Shown one piece after another: positions 9,833 through 22,700 of a stretch of DNA of 64,000 bases. Source of the DNA: Desmodesmus armatus (Eukaryota > Chlorophyta > Chlorophyceae > Sphaeropleales > Scenedesmaceae); NCBI GenBank assembly GCA_007449985.2, contig VIIQ02000786.1, forward strand, positions 79,949-143,948, written 5' to 3'. The notes under the pieces were generated by a model. That model was not told where the DNA came from and searched no databases. It was given only the letters and a program-made list of their open reading frames with translations. Every line of letters starts with the position of its first letter. The stretch's first letter is position 1. The position numbers were made by a program, and so were the translations under genes.

Positions 9833-11469
9833 TTGCGGCCAGTCACCATGCAGCTGCTACTGCTGTGGGTGCGGCTGCTGCGGGAGAGTTGGAGCAGCAG
9901 GGTACAGTGTCTGGTGCTGGCGTGGATCTTTGGGGTCTTTGGGATGCTGCGCAGGTCCAACCTGGTGCCTGGCAGCACGGCCCTGTTTGAGGCCCGTAAG
10001 CACCTGCGACGGGAGGATGTGGTGTATGTCAGCGAGCTGTATGCGCTGCGTTTCACCCTCTATGAGACGAAGACGCTGCAGTTTAAGAACAGGGTCCACA
10101 CGATCTACATAGCAGGCAGCAAGGGTGCTGTGCTGGACCCAGTGCGGTTGTGGCAGCAGTACGTGGCAAGCCACCCGGCAGCACCAGACGCACCATCATC
10201 ATCATTACACGTGTTTCCGGCCAGGTTCATTGCGCATGCAGCATGCTGCTAGCAGCAAATCGACCTTGGTGCAAGACAAGCAATACACCACCAGACGACC
10301 AGTGACCTAGGACACTAGATAGCCTGGACCAGTTACGGCCCTCAAAGCCAACAGCACAAGAAAAAGCTAACATAGGTAGCATGTTGTACATATACTATAC
10401 AAGCAACTCAGTTGGACATGACCCCTGGTCCACTTGCAGACCATGCTGCCTGGAATGGCAGGGTCTCAGCGCGCTGCCGCATCCTGCTGCTGTGGGTTGT
10501 GGCATTGAGTGGTCGCCGGAAGGGCACCCCAGTAGCGTGTGGGTGTGTCAGTCTGTAGAGCATGCTCCGCCAGGAACCGCGCAACGCACATGCACCTATT
10601 AAATCGTGCATGTTCGTCGGCTGCCCCAGGGCCTGCAGGTCCCTCGTGACACATTTTTCCCAGCTCATAGGCGGTGCCCCCCGCGGTGCTGCACCGGCGT
10701 CATGCATCAGAGAGAAGAGGGCCTGCCGAGGATAGCGCTCCTCGCCCATACGCAGGACGTGCCCCAGCCACCGCAGCCTGTGGGCTGTGAGGTGGCTGGC
10801 TAGGCTGACTGTGTCACACTGAGACCATAGATGTTGCTTGCTGTGCCGATCAGCGCGACGCACATTCAGAATATGCCGGAGGCAATCAGAGTGCACCACT
10901 TTTAACCGGTCAGCCTGCTTCTGAGTAAGAGCCCAGGTCTCACTGCCAAACAGTAGCACAGGCAGCACATACGCGCGGAAGCACTGCATCTTGAGCTTAA
11001 CGCCCATGCTGCGGGCGCCCCACACACGCTGCATCTCTGCGAAACGACCCCTGGTCTTGCTGATGCGGGCAGTGATCTCAGCCTCCCAGCTTGCAGAGGT
11101 ATCGACCACACCCCCCAGATACTTGAAAGAAGGCACATAACGCGCCTCACCACCTGACAACTGCACACACCAATGTTCAGCTATTTTGACAGCAAGCAGC
11201 AGCTGGTGCCGCTGACATTCGGTGGGCTGGCAGCAGGGGTCAAGGAGCTGGTGGGCTTGGTGGGTCTAGACCCCAGCATGTATGCCAGCCACTCTCTCAG
11301 GCGGGGTGGTGCGTCTGGTGCTCTGTCGTCTGGGCTGGCCCCCTTCTTCACCAAATACCAGGGGGACTGGCGTTCAGACTGCTATGAACGGTATTACACC
11401 GTGTCCCGGGCGCACATGGTGGCTATCACAGCCGCTATGCTCAGCACCCTGCACGCAGGCAGGTGCTGA
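9833..11469 (+). pseudogene. Tyrosine recombinase/integrase, interrupted by a LINE
   Basis: The left part (about 9833-10195) holds a GVFGMLRRSNLVP motif with the first catalytic Arg, and EARKHLRREDV. The right part (11173-11469) holds SHSLRRGGAS (HxxR), GDWRSDCYERYY with the likely nucleophilic Tyr, and a stop at 11467-11469. The LINE at 10196-11167 plus one CACCA duplicate separates them. Discounting those bases brings the two halves into the same frame between Pro and Met codons. The 5' end is unclear: position 9833 is TTG, and the frame stays open some way upstream without an obvious ATG. Tyrosine recombinases cut and rejoin DNA to integrate or excise their element. This copy should be inactive as it stands. 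Confidence 0.8.
10191..11172 (-). mobile_element. 5'-truncated LINE (non-LTR retrotransposon) insertion
   Basis: A 972-bp insertion (10196-11167) in antisense, flanked by CACCA at 10191-10195 and 11168-11172, the likely 5-bp target duplication. An ORF open to the 5' edge (11166 down to 10408) encodes the C-terminal part of a reverse transcriptase: FKYLGGVVD, then EITARISKTRGRF, LFGSETWAL and LRWLGHVLRM. There are about 210 bp of 3' UTR and a short (GAT)n tail at 10196-10206, as in LINEs that end in microsatellite tails. The catalytic YADD region is missing, so it is 5'-truncated and dead on arrival. Confidence 0.85.
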
Positions 11470-11796
11470 CTTGCCACGTTGTTCATTGGGGGTGGTGGTT
11501 GGGGGGAGGTGGCACTGCAGGGGACCTGCAGTGCGGTTGGGCTTTGTGCAGCGAGGGGCCTTCAGTGCATGCCACCAGCCTGCCTGTTAGCACACACATG
11601 TCCACAGGCAGCTGAGGCCCCTTGCACAACTTCCCCCTGGATTTGGACTGTTTGTATGTGGGTGTACAAGCGTAACATGTTACATGAGTGCTCCTGCATG
11701 CGCATGACTTTGATAGAGAGGAGCAGAACCAGCATGCATGTGTCTGCAACTAGCAATTGACTGCATTACATCCACCAGCCCACGCAGTAACACATT

Positions 11797-11831
11797 ATAT
11801 ATATGAACAGAGTGGCAGGTTTGCACTTGAC
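11797..11831. repeat. 35-bp direct repeat, right copy
   Basis: Identical to 9575-9609 and starting with an ATATATATG run. It marks the right side of the tyrosine-recombinase element, about 330 bp downstream of the recombinase stop codon. Confidence 0.9.
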
Positions 11832-13907
11832 ACAGGGCACAAGCTGGTGGAGGGTGGGTAGGAGTTCTGGGTCGGCATGCAGCACATGTGTACTGTACAG
11901 CTCATATGCCAAGAGTCATTCTGTTCAGCACAGGTCGTGTTGTTGTATGGCTCAAGTCAGTGACAGCATTCCATATGCAGCATAAGTTGCGATACCAAGT
12001 GTTGTCTGTCGGTGGCAGCATTCCGTGGTGTCTGCCCTTCCAATCGCGGCTGCAGTGACTACTGACAGCCCCTCTCAAACAGCTGATGCGCTAAACAGCT
12101 GATGGACTGTAGCATATGTTGTGACCACCTTCGATGCTGGCCACTGCATAGCCAACACTAATGGTACATATGACCAACACACGCACACCCACTGCAACCA
12201 TGACAACCAAGCCAGCCTGAGCATGCAGACGCCCGCACCCCTCCTTGCAAACAACGCCATCGCCTGGCAGCAAAGAAGTGACAGTATGTGCTGCAGCTGC
12301 AGCGCCTGGGCCTCAAAAAGGCGCCCAACCCGAAAACAGCGTCGCCATAACGGCGCACACCTCAAAACAGTGTCAACACGGCAGCTCTGCTGCCGATGTC
12401 TGCTAGAGACTGTGAGGCACTTTTCCAGCGACTTGAGAAAGAAGCACTACTAGCAGCCCACGGTGCGGGCAAGAAGCAAACTAACAAGGTGTGTGGTAAC
12501 ACAGGGAGCTCAAGTTGCCCAAGAGAGTGATGCATGGCTTAGGGTGGTAACTACACATATCACAGCTTGCGATGATCGGGAAACACCACCAGCATGCATA
12601 CATGCATGCTATCACAGAATCTTGAAGACGTGCACCCCGCTGACACTGGAAACCTACTTTGTGATACAAGCTGGCGTACATATATGTTGGGAAGCACGTG
12701 TGTCATGCCCCCCAAAACAAGCTAAGCAAGAAGACACCCGACACAACTACTCGCATACGCACACACACCAGTCCACTACTGGCTGGCAGTGTCAACACAC
12801 AACATGTACACACACACTCCCTGACCAGGCAAACACACACAAGTAAGCAAGACCCTTTGTGTTGGGCAGCCCCCTACACCTATGCTTGCTGAACTATCGT
12901 ACACATGCGAACTACAAAAGCTGCTAGTAGCACATGTAGGGGGGTGTGCTCAAGACTGTGACACCAACAGGGTGAACACCCACACCGTCCTGTGTGGGAT
13001 GCGCTGTTCGCACAGACCCTCGCCGCAACCCCGCGTCAACACTAGCACTCCTGCAAAACCCATCAACTACGCCAACAAAACCACCACACTCAAACAAGCA
13101 CACACCCATTCATCCCAGCCAATCAGGATGTACAAACAAGCTAGGGGGCAGCAGGTAGGGTGCCTAAACATTGGGCAGCACTCACACACAACATGAGCCT
13201 GCACACACCAAGGTGTGCAGCCGCTGCTACCTTTGATACCCACACGATTGCCCTTGCCTCTGCTGCTGTTGCTGCTGCCAATCAGTTCAACCCAAAACAT
13301 AGCATACATCTTGCAGCTGCCGATCAAATTGTTGGCACTTGGTCTCCTAAATTGTCCAGATGCCAGCCCACACACAGACAGCACAGTGTTGCTGCATGCA
13401 CAGCGACAACAGCACATCTATCATTGGTGACCACACTTGTCAGCAGCTGGGCGCCACCCTTTTGCACCCTGTTTCCAGCCTGATCACTGCCTTGCCCTGT
13501 TGCTGTGACTGCTACCAGTAAGAGAAGCACCCTCCTGTTGCTGTGCGCTCCAAACAGGAGCAGCACAAGCAGCACAAAAACGTCATGTTCACTGCCTCGC
13601 CCTGCTGCTGCGTGCCCTCTGCCCGTCCAGCTGATGCGCCGCCCCCTGCAACACCTGTGGCCCAAGCTCTAAATGCTGCCCCAGCAAGCAGCACATACCC
13701 CTCCAAGCCACAAATGAACCAAAACTATATCACAGACAGAAGCGGTCATGGGGCTGCTAACGAAATCTGCAGCACCAGCACCAGCAGCACAAAAAAGCCC
13801 CAATCACTGCCTCGCCCTGCTGCTACGTGCCCTGTGGCCATCCAGCTGGTGCACAGCCCCCTGCAGTATCGCCCCTGCAACTCCCGTCGGCCGCTCCCCT
13901 AGCAGAT
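11832..13907. other. No gene recognised
   Basis: AC-rich, low-information sequence with only short open frames. From about 13480 to 13880 there are three degenerate copies of a segment containing CACTGCCTCGCCCTGCTGCT, spaced roughly 110-240 bp apart. This region would include the 3' UTR of the minus-strand gene ending at 13908. Confidence 0.5.
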
Positions 13908-16777
13908 TCAGCCCCTCCAAATCAAACCAGTAGCTGAAGCTCCGAGCCGCCGCACTCTCAGGGCTCCCAACAGCAGCTGCAGCAGCAACAGCAGTATGAT
14001 GCTGCTGCTGGCCGAGCAGCTGCAGCCACCAGGCTTTATCGAAGAACCCTGGCTACTGCAGCTGCTGCTGGTGACGAGAGCCCCTCGAGCATACTGCCCC
14101 ACTCCTCCTGCATGTGAAAGCAGAGACCGACCGGCTGCTTCTCCAGCTAGCCGGGCCCTTGGCACTGCTGCAGCAGCACCCGCAGCAGATGTGGCAGCGC
14201 GAACAGCAGCTGCGAGAGGGGCACTTGTGGACGGGCTCGTGCTGACTGGGAGGAGCAGCGGCACTGAAGGGGACCCTGCATGCTGACCCCGTCCTACGTC
14301 AGGACGCCTGGTGCTGCTGCTGCTGTAGCTACCGCCGTTGCTGCTGCTGCTGCTGCCGTCATCCACACCACGGACGCCGTTCCAGCTCCTACGCCGCTGC
14401 TGCTGCTGCTGCTGCTGCTGTTGGCGGCCGCTGCTGCTATTGCTGCGTCCTGTTTTGTAGTAGTCTCCGGCATGGTCGTAAAGGTAGTTGCCGCCTGCAT
14501 GTGCACACACAGACAACAACACCGATCACACATGATAAACACTCATGCCATATACAGCGGGAATTCAAGGGCGCAGCATACAGCCAAGGGCCCAACACTC
14601 CACACCCTGGCACAATTATATCCCTGCAGCGCCCAAAGTAGGGCGCTAACGATACGTCCGCAAACCTACTCACACTCAGTACTGCATGATGCCCTCAGAG
14701 CTAAGAGCTAATTGCACTTGCCTGCGTACGCCCGTGCGCCAGCCGCCGCTGCTGCTGTGGCCGCGAGCCCCGTGCCGCCCCTACGGCTGCTGTTGCTGCT
14801 GCTGCTGCCGCCGCGTAACCGGGCCAGGTCGGCGGGCGAGGGTGCTTCATCGTCCAGCAGGGGCTCAATCTCGTGCCAGGAGCAGCTGAGCAACCCCACC
14901 TCTGGCGCCGATTGAGCCGCACGAGGCAAACCTGAAAAGGCAGGAAGAAAAAAAATGATGCAAGGTATGTGGGTGCACATTCATAAAGACAAACAGTACC
15001 AGCCAAGAGAGGGTGCTCAGGCTTCTGTGGGACTGCTGCTGTACCTTCGCCAAGTTGGCCAGCGGTGGTTGAGGGGGTGCCCTGCTGTTGCTCAACTACC
15101 GGCTGCACAACACAGGGTTTGCTGCACTCTTTACTTGAAGGCGAAACAAATGCATTTGGCTCTCTCACGGAGCCCATGCATACAGCAACCCATCTGGCAT
15201 GCAGGGTCAGCACATGCATGACTCAACTGGACGTATGTTGCTGAGCGATAGTTTGTTCAGGGAACTTCAACACATATCGTGACTGAACATTGCTCATCTG
15301 CTGGGCTCCGAAGGGAAACGCAAGCATCGCTGGCTTGCGGTGACGTCGATCCTCGGTTAACCGGTGCCGGCATGAGTCATGACTCCGCACGGGAAAGTAA
15401 CGCGCACGATTCAAGTTCTCCGCGAAAACACGACATCAATGAAGTGCATGCAGCACAACGCCTCTTGCATATGCACCCACTCACCTTGGCCGCTGTGTCC
15501 TGCAGGCACTGCAACAGCCTGTGAAGCTCCCCAACCAGGCCGCCCCTCACTCGACCTTCGCCGCGCAGCTGAGACAGGCCCACTGCCAACCGGTGCAGCT
15601 GCTACCTCCACTGCAGGAGCAGCAGCAGGAGGAGAAGCCTGCGCAAGAGGTCCGCTGCTGTTGCTGCTGCTGCTCCGGCACAGCACGCCGCTGCTGCTCC
15701 TGCCGGCGGCAGCGATGCCGGCAGCAGCGGCAGCAGTGGTGCTACTGCTGAGCAGGGCCGACTCTGTCAGGCTTGCAGAAAGGCGGCTGCCCTTGATAGC
15801 AAACGCCTCCATAAGGATGTTTGGCCTCTGCTGCTGCTGCTGCTGGGTTGGCGGCGGCGTCACTGGACCGTTGCTGCCAGCTGTCCCACTCCCTGCCCAC
15901 GCTTCCGGCTGTTTTGCCGCTGCTGCTGGTGCCGACGTCGAGGCTTGTTCGTCGCCCCTGCTTTTTGCAAGCAACTGAGCGGCCAGGCTCCCACCCCTTA
16001 TGCTACCACCCACACCACCCCTGCCACTGCTACGCTCAACACCAAGCCCCCTGGCAGCAGCAGCCTCCTCAGCAGCAGCAGCAGCAACAGCAATGCTGCC
16101 TCTGCTGCTGCTGCTGCTGCTGGTTGCCTCCTTCCTCCTGGGACACTGCACAATATCCCACCTTGAAGCAGCACCCCCAGCCACAGTACCCGCTGCAACT
16201 GCTGCTGCCATAGGTGCGGCTGCTGTAGCTGACACACCCACATCCCCCTGAACCCCTCCACCACCACCACCAACACCACCAGCAGCAGCTGCATGATCAG
16301 CAGGAGAAGAAGCAACACGCATGTCCGTAGCACTGGACATCAGACCTGCTTCCTCCTCTGTCTCATTGACGGTCCCTGCTCCCTGCAGGTTGCGGAAGTC
16401 CAAGCAACTCTTAGTGACCCGCAGCAGCCCCCCAGCCCCCTTCTTCTTCAAGCCAGGGGGCGTTGGCGGCAGCCGCCGCAACAGCGCTGCTGCTGCTGCT
16501 GGAACGGACCCACCACCCTCCGACTGCACTGTCAGGAGGTCTGTAGCCCAAGGAGGGGACAAGGAATTGGCTGCTGCAGCGATAGCACCACCAGAGGGAG
16601 ATGCGTCCACGCTCCCGCCGCTGCTGCCCTCGCCAGCAGCAGCAGCAGCAGCAGCCGCAGCAGCCAGGGATGACAGACTAGGCATGCTGCTCGACAGCTG
16701 GCGGCTGAGCATCGGGTGCCTGGCACCCTCCTCACCACTGCTGCTGCTGCTGCCCGCATACCTGGCGGCCGGGTGCC

Positions 16778-16811
<34 letters not shown>

Positions 16812-19220
16812 GAGCTCTGCCACACCGGCCCCTCCTGCTGCTGCACCTGCAGCACGGTCTGCCCACGACACCCCCTTCTTCAGCTGCTGCTGCCGCTTGG
16901 GGGGGCTTGCGAGGCTGCGGCTGGCAGCCCCAGCCGCACCTGCAGACTCTCCGCCCAGCATGAAAGCTGGCCTCTGTATTGGTGGGGACGAGGACGCACT
17001 GACACTGCCCTCACCAGCAGCCGCAACAGCAGCAGCAGCGGCAGCCGCCCCATACGTATCTGAGCCCCTGCTGTTGTTGTCAATGGCTGCATCAACGTCT
17101 GCAGGCAGGCCCAGTGCAGCTGCAGCCAGGCCCCTGCCCCCACCACCCGCACCATCAGCAGCAGCAGCAGTGCCGGTGACTGTGTCCAGATCGGCAGGTA
17201 GCCCCAACGCAGCAGCTGCCAGACCCCTGCCCCTCACTCGCCGCTCAACCACCCCACCAGCAGCAGCTGCAGACACCCCAGTTGACCCCACAGGGTCATC
17301 AGGGCATGCAGCCGCCATCGCTGCCGCCTGCTCAAAAACAGACGGCAGGCTGCTGCTGCCGCTGCGGGTGCTGCTGCTAATGACAGCAATGGCTGCTGCC
17401 GCTGCTTTGTTGCGGCTCATCTGCACTGACAGCAGACCTTGCTGCTTGTGAGGCTTGGCTGATCCTGACGCACACGTGGCCCCCTGACCACTACAACCAC
17501 CAGCAGCAGCAACTCCAGCAGCAGCAGCAGCTGGCAGGGTGGCTGTCCCCATCGAGGCAGACAGTGCTGATGCCTTGCCTGGAGACCACGTCTGTGAATG
17601 CAGCAGCTTGGGACTCCCAACAGCCTGCCCTTCCGCCTGCTGCTGCTGCTGCTGCTGGTACCGCACCCACTGCTGCTGCTGCTGCTGCTGTTGCTGCAAG
17701 GAAACTCCGCCCAGGCCTGTCCCACTGGTGTACGAAGCAGAGCCAGCAAAGGAAACCGAGCCTGACATACTAGTGCGTGTGTACGGCGGAGACGCAGGGA
17801 TTGGAGACAACGCCAGCACCCTCCGACCACCAGCCCCATTCTGTCCTCGCCCCGGCACCGCCTGCTGCTGCCCGAGGCTGCTGCTGCTTTTCGACAGCCG
17901 CAGCACGGGGCCTGAGGTAGTGACGGCAGCGACGGCTGCTGAGAGGCTCGGTGCATTGAGGCCGCTGCTGCTGCTGCTGCCGCCCACGGTCCACTCCCGA
18001 GTGGGTCCCACTCGGACCGCAGAACCCTGACCCAAGGGACTTTGGGAGGAAGACATGGAGGGAGCTAGCCTCATACGACCAAAGGCGGGAGCAGCGGACG
18101 TACGCGGGAACGAGAAGGCGACAACTGTATTGACCTGTGGCGGCTGCTGCTGCTGCTGGATGTCGTCAGCCGACAGCTGCTGCTGCTGCTGGGCTGGTGA
18201 TAAGGAGGCGCCGGGGGACCCAGCAGCAGCAGCAGCAGTGCTGAGAGTGCCAAAGGACCCCCGCCTGCGCATCCCTCTCTCGCTAGCACCCTGCTGCTGC
18301 TGGCGCTGCTGCAAGCCGCCGTCCTCCTTACTAATCAGACTCTCAAGCAACGCAGACTTGAAGCTCCCTGTGATGCTAGCATCTGCTGCAATCAAGGCCG
18401 CAATGAGTGCATTGCCGCCACGGTGCGTGTCACCCGGACTCCCTACCGCACTGCCCGGGCTGCTGTTCGCGCCAAGGCTGCTGTTGCCGCCGCCGCCGCT
18501 GCTGCCGCCACCCCTACCACTGGGGGGCAGCAGCTGCCCCCTGTGGTGATTCCTGCCGCTGCTGCCGCTGCCGCTGCTCCCGCTCCCGCTGCTGCGCTGC
18601 CGCTGGAGTATGTCTCTTGGCAAACTCCTGGCCAGGGCATTGCTGGCGCCCGGGCTGCCGCTGCTGCCGGCCCTGAACCTGCTGCCAGAGCCATTGACAA
18701 CCGTACCTGCTGCTGCTGCTGCTGGAAGATCTGCGGCTGCAGCAGCGGCAGCAGCTTGCAGCGGGCCCGGCGCAGCAGCAGCGACTGGGGAGCCACCCAT
18801 CCAGGTCAGGATGCGTGCTGGCATCATCTGTTGCCTGGGAGGGGCCTTTTGAGGTATCAGCTTCTGCAGGTGCTGGTGCCCACTCAGCGCAGACTTATCA
18901 CCACCGCCAGCCGCCCCTGCTGCTGCCGCCGCCGCTGCTGCTGGTGCTGCTGCTGCTGCTGCTGCATCGCTACGAGCCGAGCCCCTGGAGCTCTCAGCTG
19001 CAGCAGCAGCAGTAGCATTGCCACCAGTGCGAGCAGCTTGTCCGCCCAGCATCGCACTTTGCTGCTGCTGCTGTTGGTGGTGGTGTTGAGCGCCCAGCTG
19101 TGCCAACAGCTGCTGCCCCTGCTGCAGCGTCTGTGCAGCCCGCTGCTGCAGCAGCAGCATCACCTCGCTGCTGTCCGCCTTGCCCCCCACTGTGCCCTGC
19201 TGCCGCACCCCGCTGCCTCC

Positions 19221-19274
<54 letters not shown>

Positions 19275-19657
19275 ACCAAACGGCCCTCCTTCGTCTGCTG
19301 CTGCTGCTGCTGCTGCTACAGAGAATGGTCCAGCTGCTGAGCTGCGCACACTCTCAGCAGAATCAGACAGGGACATCGGCAGAAACACGGAAGACGACTC
19401 CCCCGCAGGATCAAGCCCCTGCTGCTGCTGCTCATGCACCAGGCTTTGCTCCTGGCCAGGCTGTCCCAACCCATGCTGATGCTGCTGCTGCTGCTGCTGC
19501 ATGTTGTCAGCAGCCCTGTCAGCGGTGGGATGCTCAACGCTAACACTGCGCTCCAAGTGGAGCAGCCCACCTGACGCTGCCCCTTCCTGCAAATCACCAC
19601 CCTCCTCCCCCTCCCCCTCCCCATCTCCCTTCTGTAGGCAGGGTCCCGGCAGCAACA

Positions 19658-19704
<47 letters not shown>

Positions 19705-22700
19705 AGGCTGGGTGGTGCCCGTGGTACCACCTCCTGCAGACCAGGGCTGGCGTCACGGGCTTCAAAACCCCGTTTGATACGAGGCGCAGGCTCCTCCTCA
19801 GCATGCTGCTGCCCGAGCCGCTGCACAGACCCTAACCTGTTGACCAATGTTGACGACTCTACAGGCACAGCAGTCAGTCGTTCATCTGGACAGCTGCTGT
19901 TGCTGGGCGATTGGTCGAACGTAGCATCCCGGTCTGCAGCAGCTGCAGTTGCTGCTGCTGGTGGTGTTGGTGCTGCTGGTGCATCGGACGGCAGCAGGTC
20001 AGGTGCTGCCTCCTCAGCTGCAACAGCCCCTGCCTCAGCTGCTGCTGTCGCCGCTGACTGTACTGCCTTGGACCCCTCAGCCTCCCCAACAGCTGCTGCT
20101 GCTGCAGCAGCAGGGGCAGCATTTGATTCAAGAGCCCCAGCAGCAGCATCACGAGCAGCAGCAGCGCTGGCAGGCAGTGCTTCAATAGAAGCTGTGTCAC
20201 CAGCGGCAGCAGCAGCAGCAGCAGCAGCAGCGCTGTCAGGCAGCGCCCCATTGGCAGAGCCCCTGGGTGTGCCTGCTGCACTGCAGCTAGGGCTGAGGAC
20301 CTCCATAATAACCTCCGGGGCACTGAGCAGCCAATCGCTCCCGGCCCCAGCCGTATCACTGCTGCTGCTACAGCGCAGCATGTCACCAGGCGCACCCCCA
20401 CTGCTGCTGTTGACGCCGCTGCTGACAAACTGCAGGGGCTCTAGCAGTTGCATCTGCCGCCGCTGCTGCTCCTGCTGCTGTGGGGATGCCAGCTGGCGTG
20501 AGGGCTCAGCCGCCGCTGCTGCTGCCACTGCTGCCGCCTGCCTCCCACTGCTCGTTGCACTGCTGCCTGCAACAGGTGAGGTGGCGACACCAGAACCCGC
20601 ACTCACAGCGTCTCCCTGCTGCTTCTGCTGCTGCTGCTGCTGCTGCTGGTGCACGGCCTGGACCAGCAGGTTGTTCCTGCTGTTGACGCCTCTGCTGACT
20701 CTGTGGGGCCCTGCCACATCAGAGCCATCCACCCCCTGGCCGCTGCCACCCCCACTGCCACCCCCACTGCCGCCCTTGCTGCTGCTGCTGCTCTTGCCCA
20801 GCACAGCTTTTGCAGCATTAGGACCGACGCCCTGAGTCTTCGGTGAAGACAGGGGTGAGGAGGTGTGAGGAGAGCCCTTACCACTGCCGCCTCCACCACT
20901 GCTCTGCGCACTGCTGGTGCTGTTGCTGACCGTCTTCCCAAAGGCAACGCCTGTGGCAGCAGCTGCTGAACCTCTGTGCCCGTGTTGCTGCTGCTGCTGC
21001 TGGTGGTGGTGATGAGCTTGCTGCCGGCTCTGCTGCGGCGACTGCTGCTGCTGCTTTGAGTAGACAGTCCTCTTGGGACTTATCATGTCAGCAGCTGCGC
21101 CAACATGACCTGCTGTTGCCCCTGCCCCTGCTGCTGCTGCTGCAGTACGACTGCCACCAGCAGCAGCTGCTGCGCCTGCTGCTGCTCTGGGGTGCACCTC
21201 GACAGCAGGGCCCTTACGACCGCGGCCTGGTGCATTGCCAGCAGCAGGTCTTGCGCTCGCTGCTGTGGCGGCTGCTGCTGCTGCTGGTGGTGGTGCTGCA
21301 ACCTTCTTGGCCCTACGTGAGGTTGGTGACAGCGGCAAGCCCTCAGGGCCCCTCCTGCTGTTGGCATTGCTGCTGCTGCTGCTGCTGCTGCTGGGCAGCG
21401 GCGGCTGCATGGCTGGCTGTGAGCTGCTGGTACCTCCAAGAGCAGAGCCCTCGAAATTTGGATCAGCGCTGGACGCAGCACCAGCGGCAGCTGCTTCCAC
21501 GGTCCCGGTCGGCAAGTTGGTGTGCGGCGCGTGTGGGATACGGCTCCTGCTGCTACTGCTGCTACTGCCTACGCCATGCCGTCTGCTGCTTTCGGGGACT
21601 TTGTTGACGCCGCTGCTGATGGTATCAAACAAGCTGCAGGTGACCACCAGCGAGATGTCCTGCTGTAGTGCGTCAGCAGCTGCTGCCGGCGCCCCGCCAG
21701 CACTCCTGCTGCGCCTCCTGCTGCTGCTGTCGTTTGTTGCTGGTGCTGCAACAGTTGCAGGTGCTACTCCAGGAGCTGACAACGGCCTAGCAGCAGCAGC
21801 AGCAGCGGATGCAACCTGTGCCTGCGGCAGTCCCAGGCTACTGCTGCTGCTGCTTTCAAGTGTCTGCACAGTCGCAGACACTCTGGCAGCAGCAAGCGCA
21901 GCAGCGACCTTCTCCCTCCGCTGCTGCTCCCGCTCCGCCTCCAGGCGCTGCTGCTCCTGCTGCGCGGCAGCAGCAGCCGCTGCCGCTACTGTCGCCTCGG
22001 CCGCTGCTGCCTCTGCTGCCGCTGCCGCCCACACCCCAGGGTCGTACTTTCCTGCAGCTGCAAGCTCTGCCTGGCGACGCCGTGCTGACATGGTGATGGC
22101 AGGCTGTGCTGGGGTCTCGCGCAATCCCTGTGGCGCAGGAGCACAAGCAGCAGCAGCGGCGGCGGCGGCAGAAGCAGCAGCGCCGCCACCCTGCTGCTGG
22201 GGGGGCTGCTCTGCAGCTGGAGACATGTCTGCCCCTGCCCTTGGACCGACAGCTGCACCTGCTGCAGCCTGGACAGGCGTGCTGAGCTGTCCTGCAGCCA
22301 TGTGTGCTGAGCCAGATACCCCATGCATGTGCTGACCCTGCCTGGCCTCTGCTGTGCTGTGCTGAGCTTGCTGTCCTGCAAGGTGCATGCGAGAACCAGC
22401 ACCGCTCCCAGCCGTTGCAGCCCCCGCTGCTGCTGCTGCTTGTGATGGTGCTGGCTGCTGTGCGGCACTGCCCTGTGCCTCATGTGCTGCCTCTGCTGCA
22501 GCAGCTGCCCATACCGCCGGGTCGGATCTCCCTTGGGCAGTAAGTGCAGCAGCCTGCATGCGAGCACTCAGGCCGCGCTTGGTACTGCTGCTGCCAGGGG
22601 TTGTGGCAGGTGTGCTGCTGGCGCTGGTGCTGGTGCTGCAAGCCTCATGCTGTGCATGGTGGTTGGCAGCGATGCTGTCCTGCAGGTCTAACTGGGGTGG

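Larger units (their letters stand above)
9550..11831 (+). mobile_element. Tyrosine-recombinase element (Crypton/DIRS-like) with nested LINE
   Basis: A roughly 2.3-kb unit bounded by identical 35-bp direct repeats (9575-9609 and 11797-11831). It contains a plus-strand tyrosine recombinase gene split by a minus-strand LINE fragment. No reverse transcriptase or RNase H of DIRS type is seen, so a Crypton-like or heavily deleted DIRS-like element are both possible. The exact termini are uncertain, because the flanking repeats could be terminal repeats or a recombination product. Confidence 0.6.

Noticed and set aside
15047..15105. Extra exon (PVVEQQQGTPSTTAGQLGE) in the giant low-complexity gene
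   Set aside because: It has plausible splice sites, but including it breaks phase after 15485. Joining 15485 to 14931 directly is in phase.
15821..22335. Long plus-strand open frames opposite the 2914-residue gene
   Set aside because: Same cause: CTG-rich antisense of an Ala/Gln/Ser coding region, with no complex domains.
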